From contig CAYMFU010000035.1 in the NCBI GenBank assembly GCA_964389805.1, positions 1 through 64,000 of the forward strand: a stretch of 64,000 nt of DNA, written 5' to 3'. This DNA comes from JAGTVG01 sp964389805. Its GTDB lineage: Bacteria > Bacteroidota > Bacteroidia > Cytophagales > Cyclobacteriaceae. Positions within the stretch are counted from its first letter, which is position 1. Each line of letters begins with the position of its first letter. Below, piece by piece: positions 24,241-31,696 of the stretch. Under the pieces are notes generated by a model. That model had not been told where the DNA came from, did not search any database, and saw nothing but the letters and a program-made list of their open reading frames with translations. The translations under genes and the position numbers were made by a program.

Positions 24241-25491
24241 ATGAAAAATCAGGAAGTATTCAATAATGCCAGGCAAGCCTGCAGAGATATAATTCACTTC
24301 ACCAACGACCAGGTGGTAGAGGTCCTGGAGCAGCTTGCCGCTGATACCATCAGGTCAACTGATCTTCTCATATCTGAAAACAAAAAGGATCTTGACAGGA
24401 TGAGCGAAGATGATCCTAAATTTGACCGCCTTAAACTCAGCGTGGAGCAAATCAAAGATATTGCTGCTGATATATTAAGTGTAAGCAGGCTTAAATCTCC
24501 TTTAGGTGAATTAATTGAAGAAAAGAAAATAAAAAATGGATTACACCTTAAAAAGATCCGTGTTCCACTGGGTGTTGTTGGCATTATATATGAAGCAAGG
24601 CCCAATGTAACATTTGATGTTTTTTCATTATGCTTGAAATCAGGAAATGTATGTCTTTTAAAAGGAGGTAGTGATGCGCATTTTTCGAATCTGGCTATAA
24701 CCGGAATATTACATGGGGTATTACAGAAATTTGATTTAAATGTGAATATTGTTCAATTGCTACCACCAGACCGGGAATCAACAGCTGAAATGATGAATGC
24801 TTCGGACTATGTTGATATTATTATCCCACGGGGCAGTCAGGGATTGATCGACTTTGTCAGGCAAAATTCCAAAGTACCTGTGATTGAAACTGGTGCGGGA
24901 ATAGTTCACACTTATATTGACCAGCACGCCAACCTGACCCGGGGAAAGGCCATCATTACCAACGCCAAATTGAGAAGGGTAAGTGTCTGTAATGCACTTG
25001 ATTGCCTGATAATCCATTCGTCCAGGCTATCCGATCTGCCCTTTTTATGCGAGGACCTGGCAAAGGAAGAGGTTGAAGTTTTCGCGGATGAAGACGCTTA
25101 TAAGGTTTTAAAGGAAAATTACCCAGCTGACTTGATATCCCTGGCACAGGAGGAACACTTTGGCACTGAATTCCTGGCGAAAAAATTATCCATCAAAACC
25201 GTAAGGAATGTAGATGAAGCTCTTGATCATATTGCAGAATACAGTTCGAAACATAGTGAGGCCATCATTTCAGAAGATAAGGATATGATCAATAGGTTCT
25301 CCAAAGAAGTGGATGCGGCAGTGGTATATGCTAATACCTCCACTGCCTTTACCGATGGCGCACAATTTGAAATGGGAGCTGAAATAGGAATCAGTACTCA
25401 AAAACTTCATGCAAGAGGGCCTATGGCTCTTAAAGAACTCACTAGTTATAAATGGCTTGTAACTGGCCATGGCCAGATAAGGGAAAAATAG
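24241..25491 (+). CDS. proA: Gamma-glutamyl phosphate reductase (ProA)
   Basis: The 416-residue enzyme reduces gamma-glutamyl phosphate to glutamate semialdehyde with NADPH. It belongs to the aldehyde dehydrogenase superfamily. Features are IPLGVVGIIYEARPNVTFD-like binding (VPLGVVGIIYEARPN), the KGGSDAHFSN loop and the catalytic Cys in RRVSVCNALDCLI. The C-terminal NTSTAFTDGAQFEMGAEIGIST is diagnostic. It forms an operon with proB, with only two bases between. proC is not in the window. Confidence 0.97.
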   Translation: MKNQEVFNNARQACRDIIHFTNDQVVEVLEQLAADTIRSTDLLISENKKDLDRMSEDDPKFDRLKLSVEQIKDIAADILSVSRLKSPLGELIEEKKIKNGLHLKKIRVPLGVVGIIYEARPNVTFDVFSLCLKSGNVCLLKGGSDAHFSNLAITGILHGVLQKFDLNVNIVQLLPPDRESTAEMMNASDYVDIIIPRGSQGLIDFVRQNSKVPVIETGAGIVHTYIDQHANLTRGKAIITNAKLRRVSVCNALDCLIIHSSRLSDLPFLCEDLAKEEVEVFADEDAYKVLKENYPADLISLAQEEHFGTEFLAKKLSIKTVRNVDEALDHIAEYSSKHSEAIISEDKDMINRFSKEVDAAVVYANTSTAFTDGAQFEMGAEIGISTQKLHARGPMALKELTSYKWLVTGHGQIREK

Positions 25492-25559
25492 GGATGTATT
25501 GACCTGACTTCATTTTGAGTTTATCAGAAAAATGTTATTTTTAGGTAAAAGTATTTTTA

Positions 25560-25886
25560 ATGCAATTTAAAAGGGTCAAAATCATTTATAACCGCGTAGT
25601 CTTCCGCCTTCCTGTTGAAGCTATTGTCTGGATTGCAGGTTTATTGATCCTCGCAATGTATAATCCCCATCATCAGGAGCATATGTCCATGTGTGTATTC
25701 AATAATGTAGGATTCAAGTATTGCCCGGGCTGCGGATTAGGTAGATCAATTTCCTATTTTCTGCACGGAGATATTATGATGTCTTTTACTACTCACCCGA
25801 TCGGCATTGCTGCTGTTGCGATATTAGTGTATAGAATTTATAAATCAAGCATAGACTATTCTAAAAGGTTAAAACTTAAATATTGA
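25560..25886 (+). CDS. DUF2752 membrane protein
   Basis: The 108-residue protein has two hydrophobic segments (about 20-37 and 78-94). The sequence CVFNNVGFKYCPGCGLGRSI in the middle is the DUF2752 signature, with three cysteines (C-x(n)-C-x-x-C) and the GLGRS turn. The function is unknown. It precedes a TM2-domain gene by four bases, a pairing I know from other Bacteroidota, which suggests that the two work together in the membrane. The distance to proA is 68 bases. Confidence 0.85.
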   Translation: MQFKRVKIIYNRVVFRLPVEAIVWIAGLLILAMYNPHHQEHMSMCVFNNVGFKYCPGCGLGRSISYFLHGDIMMSFTTHPIGIAAVAILVYRIYKSSIDYSKRLKLKY

Positions 25887-25890
25887 AATT

Positions 25891-26241
25891 ATGGCAAGTG
25901 TATTAAAATTTTTACCGGAGTTACAGGGGCAGGAGATGGCTTATGTTCAGGATTTGATCAAGTCCATGGCGGATGATGAAGCTCAGCTATTTTCTAACAT
26001 ATACAGGACAAGAAGACGTGATCCACAACTGATCCTGATTACAACTATACTGGGATTCTTTATAATTGCAGGTGTTCAGCGCTTCCTGGTTAACCAGATC
26101 GGGATGGGCCTGCTCTACCTTTTTACCGGGGGACTGTGTCTTATTGGAACAATCGTTGACCTGGTAAATTATCAGAACCTGGCTTTTGATTATAATCGGA
26201 AGATAGCCGATGAAGTATCACTAATGACTAAAAATTCCTAA
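25891..26241 (+). CDS. TM2-domain membrane protein
   Basis: The 116-residue protein has a soluble, helical N-terminal part (1-45) followed by a two-helix TM2 module: LILITTILGFFIIAGVQRFLV, then a glycine-rich turn, and GLLYLFTGGLCLIGTIVDLV. The loop between the helices has the typical aromatic/charged pattern. The role of TM2 proteins is not established. It lies between the DUF2752 and DinB genes, with spacing of four and three bases, so all three are one transcript. Confidence 0.85.
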   Translation: MASVLKFLPELQGQEMAYVQDLIKSMADDEAQLFSNIYRTRRRDPQLILITTILGFFIIAGVQRFLVNQIGMGLLYLFTGGLCLIGTIVDLVNYQNLAFDYNRKIADEVSLMTKNS

Positions 26242-26244
26242 TAA

Positions 26245-26748
26245 TTGATAGATCTTGAATATATCCCACCGGCATTTCAGAAGTATGTGAAATGGGTGAA
26301 AGAATATAATGTTATAACTCTACTGGAAAAGGATTATAAGAACGGCTTGTCATTTTTTGAAAAAATTTCAAAAGAAAAGCAGAATTATTATTATGCACCT
26401 GGAAAATGGTCCATAAAAGAGATCGTGCAGCATCTCAATGATGTTGAAAGGATCTTTATGTACAGGGCATTGCGGTTTTCACGTCTTGATCCAATCGATC
26501 TGCATGGATTCGATGAAGAGTATTATCTTGAAGGGACTTCCCTGGATGAAATTCCATATCGTAATTTGCTAAGCGAATGGGCCTCCCTTCGGGAATCATC
26601 AATTCTCTTTTATAAAAATTTGGATCCAAAATACATGGATAGGGCCGGACGGGCAAGCGGGCAGGAGTTTTCCGTTAGATCTATTGGATACATACTAGCC
26701 GGTCATACCCGTCATCATATAGAGATAATAAAGGAGAAGTACTTATAG
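26245..26748 (+). CDS. DinB-like protein
   Basis: The 167-residue helical-bundle protein belongs to the DinB/YfiT superfamily, which binds a metal ion with three histidines: H in IVQHLNDVERIF, and two in AGHTRHHIEIIKEKYL. Some members are thiol S-transferases; substrate is unknown here. The only usable start is TTG (three bases after the TM2 gene stop). No ATG occurs before the core fold, so TTG initiation is likely. The gene is inside a compact run from proB to the pseudouridine synthase. Confidence 0.85.
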   Translation: MIDLEYIPPAFQKYVKWVKEYNVITLLEKDYKNGLSFFEKISKEKQNYYYAPGKWSIKEIVQHLNDVERIFMYRALRFSRLDPIDLHGFDEEYYLEGTSLDEIPYRNLLSEWASLRESSILFYKNLDPKYMDRAGRASGQEFSVRSIGYILAGHTRHHIEIIKEKYL

Positions 26749-26749
26749 T

Positions 26750-27367
26750 ATGGCATTTGATTGGCTGAATATCGCCAAGCGATTAGAGGCAATAGCTCAA
26801 ACCGGATTTACCTATTCAAAAGATGATTACGATAGGGAACGGTATCAGGAAATCCGGGACATAAGCCATCAGATATTCAATCACTATACAGATGCACCGT
26901 TTGAACAGATAAAGAACCTGTTTTCCACAGAAAATGGTTATCCTACTCCTAAAGTGGATATCCGGGGAGTAATATTTCAGAAAAACCAGATCTTGCTGGT
27001 CAGAGAAAAACTGGATGGATTATGGGCGCTTCCCGGCGGATGGGCCGATATAGGGTATACACCTGCTGAAGTGGTTGTAAAAGAGGTTAAGGAAGAGGCT
27101 GGCCTTGAAGTAAATCCTGTGAAGTTACTGGCAGTTTTCGATAAAAAGTGTCACAAGCATCCTCCCAGTGCTTTACATGTGTACAAGATGTTCATCCGGT
27201 GTGCCATCACAGGAGGTGCCCTGTGCCCGGGTATGGAGACTTCAGAAGCTGAATTTTTCGATCGGGATAAGCTTCCCGCACTTTCCGTTGAAAGAAATAC
27301 AAAGGAACAGATATATTTGCTCTTTGAGTATGAACAAAATCCTGAAGCACCGGCTCGATTTGATTGA
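26750..27367 (+). CDS. NUDIX hydrolase with N-terminal helical domain
   Basis: The 205-residue protein has an N-terminal helical domain of about 60 residues (NUDIX_N, PF12535-like, with the DWLNIAKRLEAIAQTGF opening). The NUDIX fold follows, from PKVDIRGVIFQ. The box reads GGWADIGYTPAEVVVKEVKEEAGL: the REUxEE core is present as KEVKEEAG, but the glutamate six residues after the first Gly is absent, as in this subfamily. Substrates in the family include ADP-ribose and choline-related nucleotides; specificity cannot be told. It begins two bases after the DinB stop (TAGTATGG). Confidence 0.88.
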   Translation: MAFDWLNIAKRLEAIAQTGFTYSKDDYDRERYQEIRDISHQIFNHYTDAPFEQIKNLFSTENGYPTPKVDIRGVIFQKNQILLVREKLDGLWALPGGWADIGYTPAEVVVKEVKEEAGLEVNPVKLLAVFDKKCHKHPPSALHVYKMFIRCAITGGALCPGMETSEAEFFDRDKLPALSVERNTKEQIYLLFEYEQNPEAPARFD

Positions 27368-27384
27368 TTACATTTTATAATAAC

Positions 27385-28104
27385 ATGAAAAAAAAGATCC
27401 CTCCATTTATTTCCATGATCTTATATGAAGATGAGGATTATATTATAATTAATAAGCCGCCTCATATATCATCTCTAGAAGATCGTAATGAAGAGATAAA
27501 TATTTTGAAACTGGCCAGGGCCTATCATGGCGGAGCCCAATTGTGTCACAGATTAGATAAAGATACATCCGGCGCTCTTATTATATCGAAGCATCCGGAT
27601 GCCTATAAATTTATGAATCAGGAGTTTGAGAAGAGAAAGATAAAGAAAACATATCAGGCAGTTTCTGATGGGTTACATCATTTTTCAGATCTTGAAATGG
27701 ATAAAGCATTAAGTACTATGCCAAAAGGGACATCGCATATCGATGAAAGATATGGAAAAAGATCTGTGACCATTTTTAATTCTTTAAAAGCTTTTAAAAA
27801 GCATACTCTGATAAATTGCAATCCTGTTACTGGCAGGCTGCATCAGATCCGGGTTCATCTGGCCTTTCTTAAAGCACCGATAACGGGAGATGTTACTTAT
27901 GGAGGTAAACCATTCTTTCTTTCTTCTGTAAAAAGAAACTATAAAATTGGTAAGTTTGCAGAAGAACAACCTTTAATTCAACGATTAGCACTCCATGCCT
28001 ATCACCTGAAATTCAGGTTGTTAACTGGTGAATATAAAGAAGTTACAGCTCCCTATCCAAGAGATTTTAGGGTATTACTGCAACAGCTTGAGAAAAACAC
28101 CTGA
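27385..28104 (+). CDS. RluA-family RNA pseudouridine synthase
   Basis: With start at the ATG (MKKKIPPF) the protein is 239 residues; a TTG seven codons upstream is less likely. The catalytic Asp is in CHRLDKDTSGALIISK, and the GRLHQIRVHLAFLKAPITGD region near the C-terminus is the second family motif. There is no N-terminal S4 domain, so it is a short RluA/TruC-like enzyme. It converts uridine to pseudouridine in rRNA or tRNA; the target site is unknown. It ends the run of genes that starts with proB. Confidence 0.9.
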   Translation: MKKKIPPFISMILYEDEDYIIINKPPHISSLEDRNEEINILKLARAYHGGAQLCHRLDKDTSGALIISKHPDAYKFMNQEFEKRKIKKTYQAVSDGLHHFSDLEMDKALSTMPKGTSHIDERYGKRSVTIFNSLKAFKKHTLINCNPVTGRLHQIRVHLAFLKAPITGDVTYGGKPFFLSSVKRNYKIGKFAEEQPLIQRLALHAYHLKFRLLTGEYKEVTAPYPRDFRVLLQQLEKNT

Positions 28105-28129
28105 TTCTCGGGAATTATTATTGGAATAA

Positions 28130-28160
28130 TTGTTTTTCTTTAACATTAGGTCTAATTTTG
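28130..28160 (+). promoter_or_regulatory. Candidate Bacteroidota-type promoter for rplM
   Basis: TTG at 28130-28132 and TAATTTTG at 28153-28160 match the -33 and -7 (TAnnTTTG) elements with a 20-base spacer. The start codon of rplM is 52 bases downstream. The -33 element lacks one of the usual T residues. No other promoter-like site is closer. Confidence 0.45.
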
Positions 28161-28211
28161 TGCCTCATTTTGCGTGAATAAATTTCAAGTAAAAATTAAA
28201 ATAAATAAAAA

Positions 28212-28658
28212 TTGAATACATTAAGTTATAAGACCATTTCTGCCAAAAAGGGATCAGTTGACAAAAACTGGTGGATAGTTAATGCTGATTCAAGGGTACT
28301 GGGTCGGGTAGCCAGCGAGGTTGCTAAAATAATTCGAGGCAAGCATAAGCCTTCTTTCACACCTCATATTGATTGTGGGGATAATGTGATTGTGATCAAT
28401 GCAGAAAAGATCAGGATGACAGGTGATAAAATGAACAGTAAGGAGTATATCTCCCACTCTGGTTATCCAGGAGGACAAAAAAGGTTAAGTCCAAAACAAT
28501 TGATGGCGAAAAAACCTGAAAGGATCTTTGAATACGCTGTAAAGGGTATGCTGCCTAAAAACAGGCTGGGCAGGCAATTATTTAAAAGCCTGCATGTTTA
28601 CGTTGGAGATCAACATCCACATGAAGCACAAAATCCCAAAGTACTAGAGCTAAAATAA
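28212..28658 (+). CDS. rplM: Ribosomal protein L13
   Basis: The 148-residue protein carries the full L13 pattern: WWIVNADSRVLGRVASEVA, IIRGKHKPSFTPHIDCGD, the SGYPGG loop and the MLPKNRLGRQLFKSLHVY motif. The start is TTG at 28212 (MNTLSYKTIS), which matches the usual L13 N-terminus in Bacteroidota; no ATG lies before it in frame. It begins the ribosomal cluster L13-S9-S2-EF-Ts. A TTG start at a highly expressed gene is unusual and may tune output. Confidence 0.97.
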   Translation: MNTLSYKTISAKKGSVDKNWWIVNADSRVLGRVASEVAKIIRGKHKPSFTPHIDCGDNVIVINAEKIRMTGDKMNSKEYISHSGYPGGQKRLSPKQLMAKKPERIFEYAVKGMLPKNRLGRQLFKSLHVYVGDQHPHEAQNPKVLELK

Positions 28659-28667
28659 AAATCACTA

Positions 28668-29054
28668 ATGGATAACATCAACTCAATAGGAAGACGAAAA
28701 ACAAGTGTTGCCAGGTTATATATGACTCCTGGTAAAGATGATTTCACCATAAATGGTCTGAAGTTAGAAGATTATTTTCCATCTGAGATATTACAGATCA
28801 TAAGCAAGCAGCCTTTTGAATTCATTGAATTTGACGGAGGGTATGAGATAAAGGTCAATGTAAAAGGTGGTGGATTTAAAGGACAAGCTGAAGCTGTGCG
28901 ACTGGCCTTATCAAGAGCCTTATGCGATCTGAACGAAGAATATAAGCCTCTACTGAAGAAAGAAGGATTCCTGACCAGGGACCCAAGGATGGTTGAAAGG
29001 AAAAAATATGGTAGGAGAAAAGCCAGAAGGAGATTCCAATTCAGTAAACGATAA
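28668..29054 (+). CDS. rpsI: Ribosomal protein S9
   Basis: The 128-residue protein begins NSIGRRKTSVARLYM, with the KGGGFKGQAEAVRLALSRAL core and the basic C-terminal tail KKYGRRKARRRFQFSKR that reaches the P-site tRNA. It is nine bases after rplM, the usual pair in bacteria. Length and tail are normal. Confidence 0.98.
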   Translation: MDNINSIGRRKTSVARLYMTPGKDDFTINGLKLEDYFPSEILQIISKQPFEFIEFDGGYEIKVNVKGGGFKGQAEAVRLALSRALCDLNEEYKPLLKKEGFLTRDPRMVERKKYGRRKARRRFQFSKR

Positions 29055-29075
29055 TCAAATAATTAATATATTTTA

Positions 29076-30131
29076 ATGACTAAATTAACTTACAAAGACT
29101 TACTTGATGCTGGTGTCCATTTCGGACATTTGACGAGGAAGTGGGATCCGCGTATGGCTCCATATATATTTATGGAACGTAACGGTATTCATATCATTGA
29201 TTTGAATAAAACCCTCGCTACCCTCGATGAAGCTTCAAACGCTATTAGAGCAATTGTCAGGAGCGGACGCAAGGTGCTGTTCGTTGCTACTAAAAAACAA
29301 GCCAAATCAATTGTTGAAGAAGAGGCTAAAAGACTGAGAATGCCATATGTAACTGAAAGATGGCTTGGTGGTATGCTTACAAACTTTACGACCATCAGAA
29401 AGTCTTTGAAAAAGCTGTCCTCCATTGAGAAACTCATGAAGGATGAATCTTACCTGAACCTGGCTAAAAGGGAAAGACTGATGGTGACCAGGGAAAAAGA
29501 TAAATTAGCCAAAGTGCTTGGAGGTATATCTGAATTAACCAGACTGCCTGCTGCAGTTTTTGTGGTTGATGTTCGAAAAGAACATATTGCAGTAAAAGAA
29601 GCGCAGAAATTGAACATTCCAATTTTTGCCATGGTAGATACCAATTCAAATCCTAATGTTGCGGATTTCCCAATCCCGGCTAATGATGATGCTTATAAAT
29701 CTATTGACATTGTTGTGAAAAATCTCACTAAATCCGTTGAAGAAGGACTGCTGGAACGCAAGAAGGATAAAGATGATTTGAGGTTACAGCAGGAAGAAGA
29801 TGAGAAACGTCAAATGGATGAAGGTACTAAGCCAGAGCCCGAGGCAGGTGCGGGTGCAGGAGAAAAACCGACCGCAAGAGTAAGGAAAGTACGGGAGGCG
29901 AAAGTAGAGGAAAAACCTGAACCAAAAACTGAAGCTAAACCTGAACCAAAAACTGAAGTTAAGGTTGAACCAAAAACTGAAGCTAAGAAAGACCCGGCAA
30001 AATCACCTATGAAATCTGAGGAAGTAGCTGAAACAAAAGTGGAAGAAAAACCAGAAGCTAAGACCAAACAGAAACCTGAAAAAAAGGCTGAGGAGACCGT
30101 TGAAGCAACTGAGGAAGCTGAAAAAAAATAG
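29076..30131 (+). CDS. rpsB: Ribosomal protein S2 with long acidic/basic C-terminal tail
   Basis: The first 245 residues or so are a standard S2: LLDAGVHFGHLTRKWDPRMAPYIF, KVLFVATKKQAK, RWLGGMLTNFTTIRKS and VDTNSNPNVADFPIPANDD. Then comes a tail of about 100 residues made of Lys, Glu, Pro, Ala and Thr with an eight-residue repeat (EPKTEAKP-like). The total of 351 residues is much longer than E. coli S2 (241). The tail is predicted disordered and could project from the ribosome surface. Extended S2 tails occur in some Bacteroidota; no function is known to me. The gene lies 21 bases after rpsI. Confidence 0.96.
   Translation: MTKLTYKDLLDAGVHFGHLTRKWDPRMAPYIFMERNGIHIIDLNKTLATLDEASNAIRAIVRSGRKVLFVATKKQAKSIVEEEAKRLRMPYVTERWLGGMLTNFTTIRKSLKKLSSIEKLMKDESYLNLAKRERLMVTREKDKLAKVLGGISELTRLPAAVFVVDVRKEHIAVKEAQKLNIPIFAMVDTNSNPNVADFPIPANDDAYKSIDIVVKNLTKSVEEGLLERKKDKDDLRLQQEEDEKRQMDEGTKPEPEAGAGAGEKPTARVRKVREAKVEEKPEPKTEAKPEPKTEVKVEPKTEAKKDPAKSPMKSEEVAETKVEEKPEAKTKQKPEKKAEETVEATEEAEKK
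29919..29990 (+). repeat. Three tandem 24-base repeats in the S2 tail
   Basis: Three copies of a 24-base unit beginning GAACCAAAAACTGAAG each code for eight residues (EPKTEAKP, EPKTEVKV, EPKTEAKK). Differences are confined to a few positions. The repeat is in phase and suggests recent expansion by slippage. Confidence 0.8.
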
Positions 30132-30159
30132 GAAATAGAATATAATCTGATATAAAAAT

Positions 30160-30197
30160 AAATTGAACATTGAAATATATCGGTGTTCAATTTTTTT
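30160..30197 (+). terminator. Intrinsic terminator between rpsB and tsf
   Basis: Perfect ten-base arms AAATTGAACA and TGTTCAATTT with a 14-base loop are followed by a T-run to 30197. The stem is AT-rich but complete. Since tsf starts at 30224, this probably lowers read-through into tsf. Confidence 0.6.
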
Positions 30198-30223
30198 GTA
30201 CATGCTTAAAACAACATAAAAAG

Positions 30224-31054
30224 ATGGCAATAACAGCACAAGACGTAAATAAACTTCGAAAGATGACAGGTGCCGGAATGATGGACTGCAAAAAGGCGCT
30301 TACAGAAGCAAACGGTGACTTCGATAAAGCCGTTGAGATCTTAAGAAAGAAAGGACAGAAAATTTCTGCTTCACGGGCTGGCAAAACAGCATCTGAAGGA
30401 TCAGTTTTTGTAAAATCTATTGAGAACGATTCAAAATGCATCCTGATCGCCTTAAATTGTGAAACTGATTTCGTAGCTAAGAATGAAGAGTTCAAATCAC
30501 TCGGACAGACCATCGCCGATTTGGCAGCTGCCAATAATCCCTCAGGTATTGAAGCATTACTTGCTGTTAAAGCAGGTAACCTTAGCGTAGCTGAGAAAAT
30601 TGAAGAACTGATGGGTAAAATAGGTGAGAAACTGGAAATTTCTGCCTGTGAAGAACTGACCGGTGAGAAAGTGATCTCTTATATTCACGCCAATAATAAA
30701 CTTGGCGTAATGGTAGCCCTAACAGGCGTAAATGGTACCGATGTTGTCGAGGCAGGGAAAGATGTTGCAATGCAGATCGCAGCAATGAATCCGGTAGCTG
30801 TCGATAAGGATGATGTTCCTAAGGATGTCGTTGATAAAGAGGTTGAAATAGGAAAAGAACAAGCCATGGCTGAAGGTAAACCAGAAAATCTTGTTGAAAA
30901 AATTGCTATTGGTAAATTGAATAAGTTCTATAAGGATAATACCCTTTTGAACCAGCAATTCGTTAAAGATAATTCACAAACGATTGCTAAATACCTTGAT
31001 GGCATCAATAAGGGGCTAACGGTAACGGCCTTTAAACGAATTGTAATAGGATAA
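30224..31054 (+). CDS. tsf: Elongation factor Ts
   Basis: The start is the ATG giving MAITAQDVNKLRKMTGAGMMDCKKAL, the typical EF-Ts N-terminus; an in-frame upstream start would run through the terminator hairpin and is rejected. The protein is 276 residues. The TDFVAKNEEF motif contacts EF-Tu. It exchanges GDP for GTP on EF-Tu. It forms the usual rpsB-tsf pair, but with a hairpin terminator between the two genes. Confidence 0.97.
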   Translation: MAITAQDVNKLRKMTGAGMMDCKKALTEANGDFDKAVEILRKKGQKISASRAGKTASEGSVFVKSIENDSKCILIALNCETDFVAKNEEFKSLGQTIADLAAANNPSGIEALLAVKAGNLSVAEKIEELMGKIGEKLEISACEELTGEKVISYIHANNKLGVMVALTGVNGTDVVEAGKDVAMQIAAMNPVAVDKDDVPKDVVDKEVEIGKEQAMAEGKPENLVEKIAIGKLNKFYKDNTLLNQQFVKDNSQTIAKYLDGINKGLTVTAFKRIVIG

Positions 31055-31060
31055 TTCATG

Positions 31061-31085
31061 TCCCGCCTCAGGCGGGATTTTTTTT
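31061..31085 (+). terminator. Intrinsic terminator downstream of tsf
   Basis: A seven-base GC-rich stem TCCCGCC / GGCGGGA with a three-base loop is followed by eight T residues. It lies seven bases after the tsf stop and closes the ribosomal cluster. Confidence 0.9.
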
Positions 31086-31124
31086 GTTCTTGCAAATTTG
31101 AAAAATGGGTTTTAGTTTTCAGGA

Positions 31125-31625
31125 ATGCAGAGAATTTCACTTATAGCCGCCATGTCTGAAAACAGGACAATTGGTAAAGATAATAGTCTACCCTGGGAGA
31201 TGCCCTCCGATCATGCCCATTTTAGAAAGATCACAAAGGGCCATCCATTTATTATGGGTCGGAAAAGTTATCTTTCCAAAGATCAGCTTTTGTCTGATAA
31301 GCTATCCATAATTCTAACACACCATACTACCGATCATTTACAATTGAATTGCATAAAAGCCGAAAGCCTTGGCGAAGCGCTTAGCATTTTAGGAGATGAG
31401 AAAAAAATATTCATACTGGGTGGCGGAGAGATTTTCCGACAATCACTTTCCATCGCTAATTACATATATCTTACCCTAATCCATACCTATATACAGGGTG
31501 ATACTTTCTTCCCTGAGATTGATAAAAATCAGTGGAGCCTGGTAAAAGAAGAGTTTAATGGAAAAGATGATCGTAATCCGTACGATTATAGTTTTTTAGA
31601 ATATGCCAGACGCACATTTAATTAG
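31125..31625 (+). CDS. folA: Dihydrofolate reductase
   Basis: The 166-residue protein reduces dihydrofolate with NADPH. The N-terminal ISLIAAMSENRTIGKDNSLPWEMPSD contains the substrate-binding Trp and the catalytic acidic residue region. FIMGRKSYLS and FILGGGEIFRQSL form the NADPH site, and the C-terminus is beta-rich. It starts 39 bases after the tsf terminator and has no tight partner; thyA is not in the window. Confidence 0.95.
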   Translation: MQRISLIAAMSENRTIGKDNSLPWEMPSDHAHFRKITKGHPFIMGRKSYLSKDQLLSDKLSIILTHHTTDHLQLNCIKAESLGEALSILGDEKKIFILGGGEIFRQSLSIANYIYLTLIHTYIQGDTFFPEIDKNQWSLVKEEFNGKDDRNPYDYSFLEYARRTFN

Positions 31626-31696
31626 AGGAGAAGCCTTAAAATATGCCTAATATTTTATATTTTTAATACCCGTTTTAAATTTTTTATTTAATAAAG

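Noticed and set aside
30170..30223. In-frame extension of tsf upstream of its ATG
   Set aside because: It would read through the hairpin terminator and adds residues absent from EF-Ts proteins.
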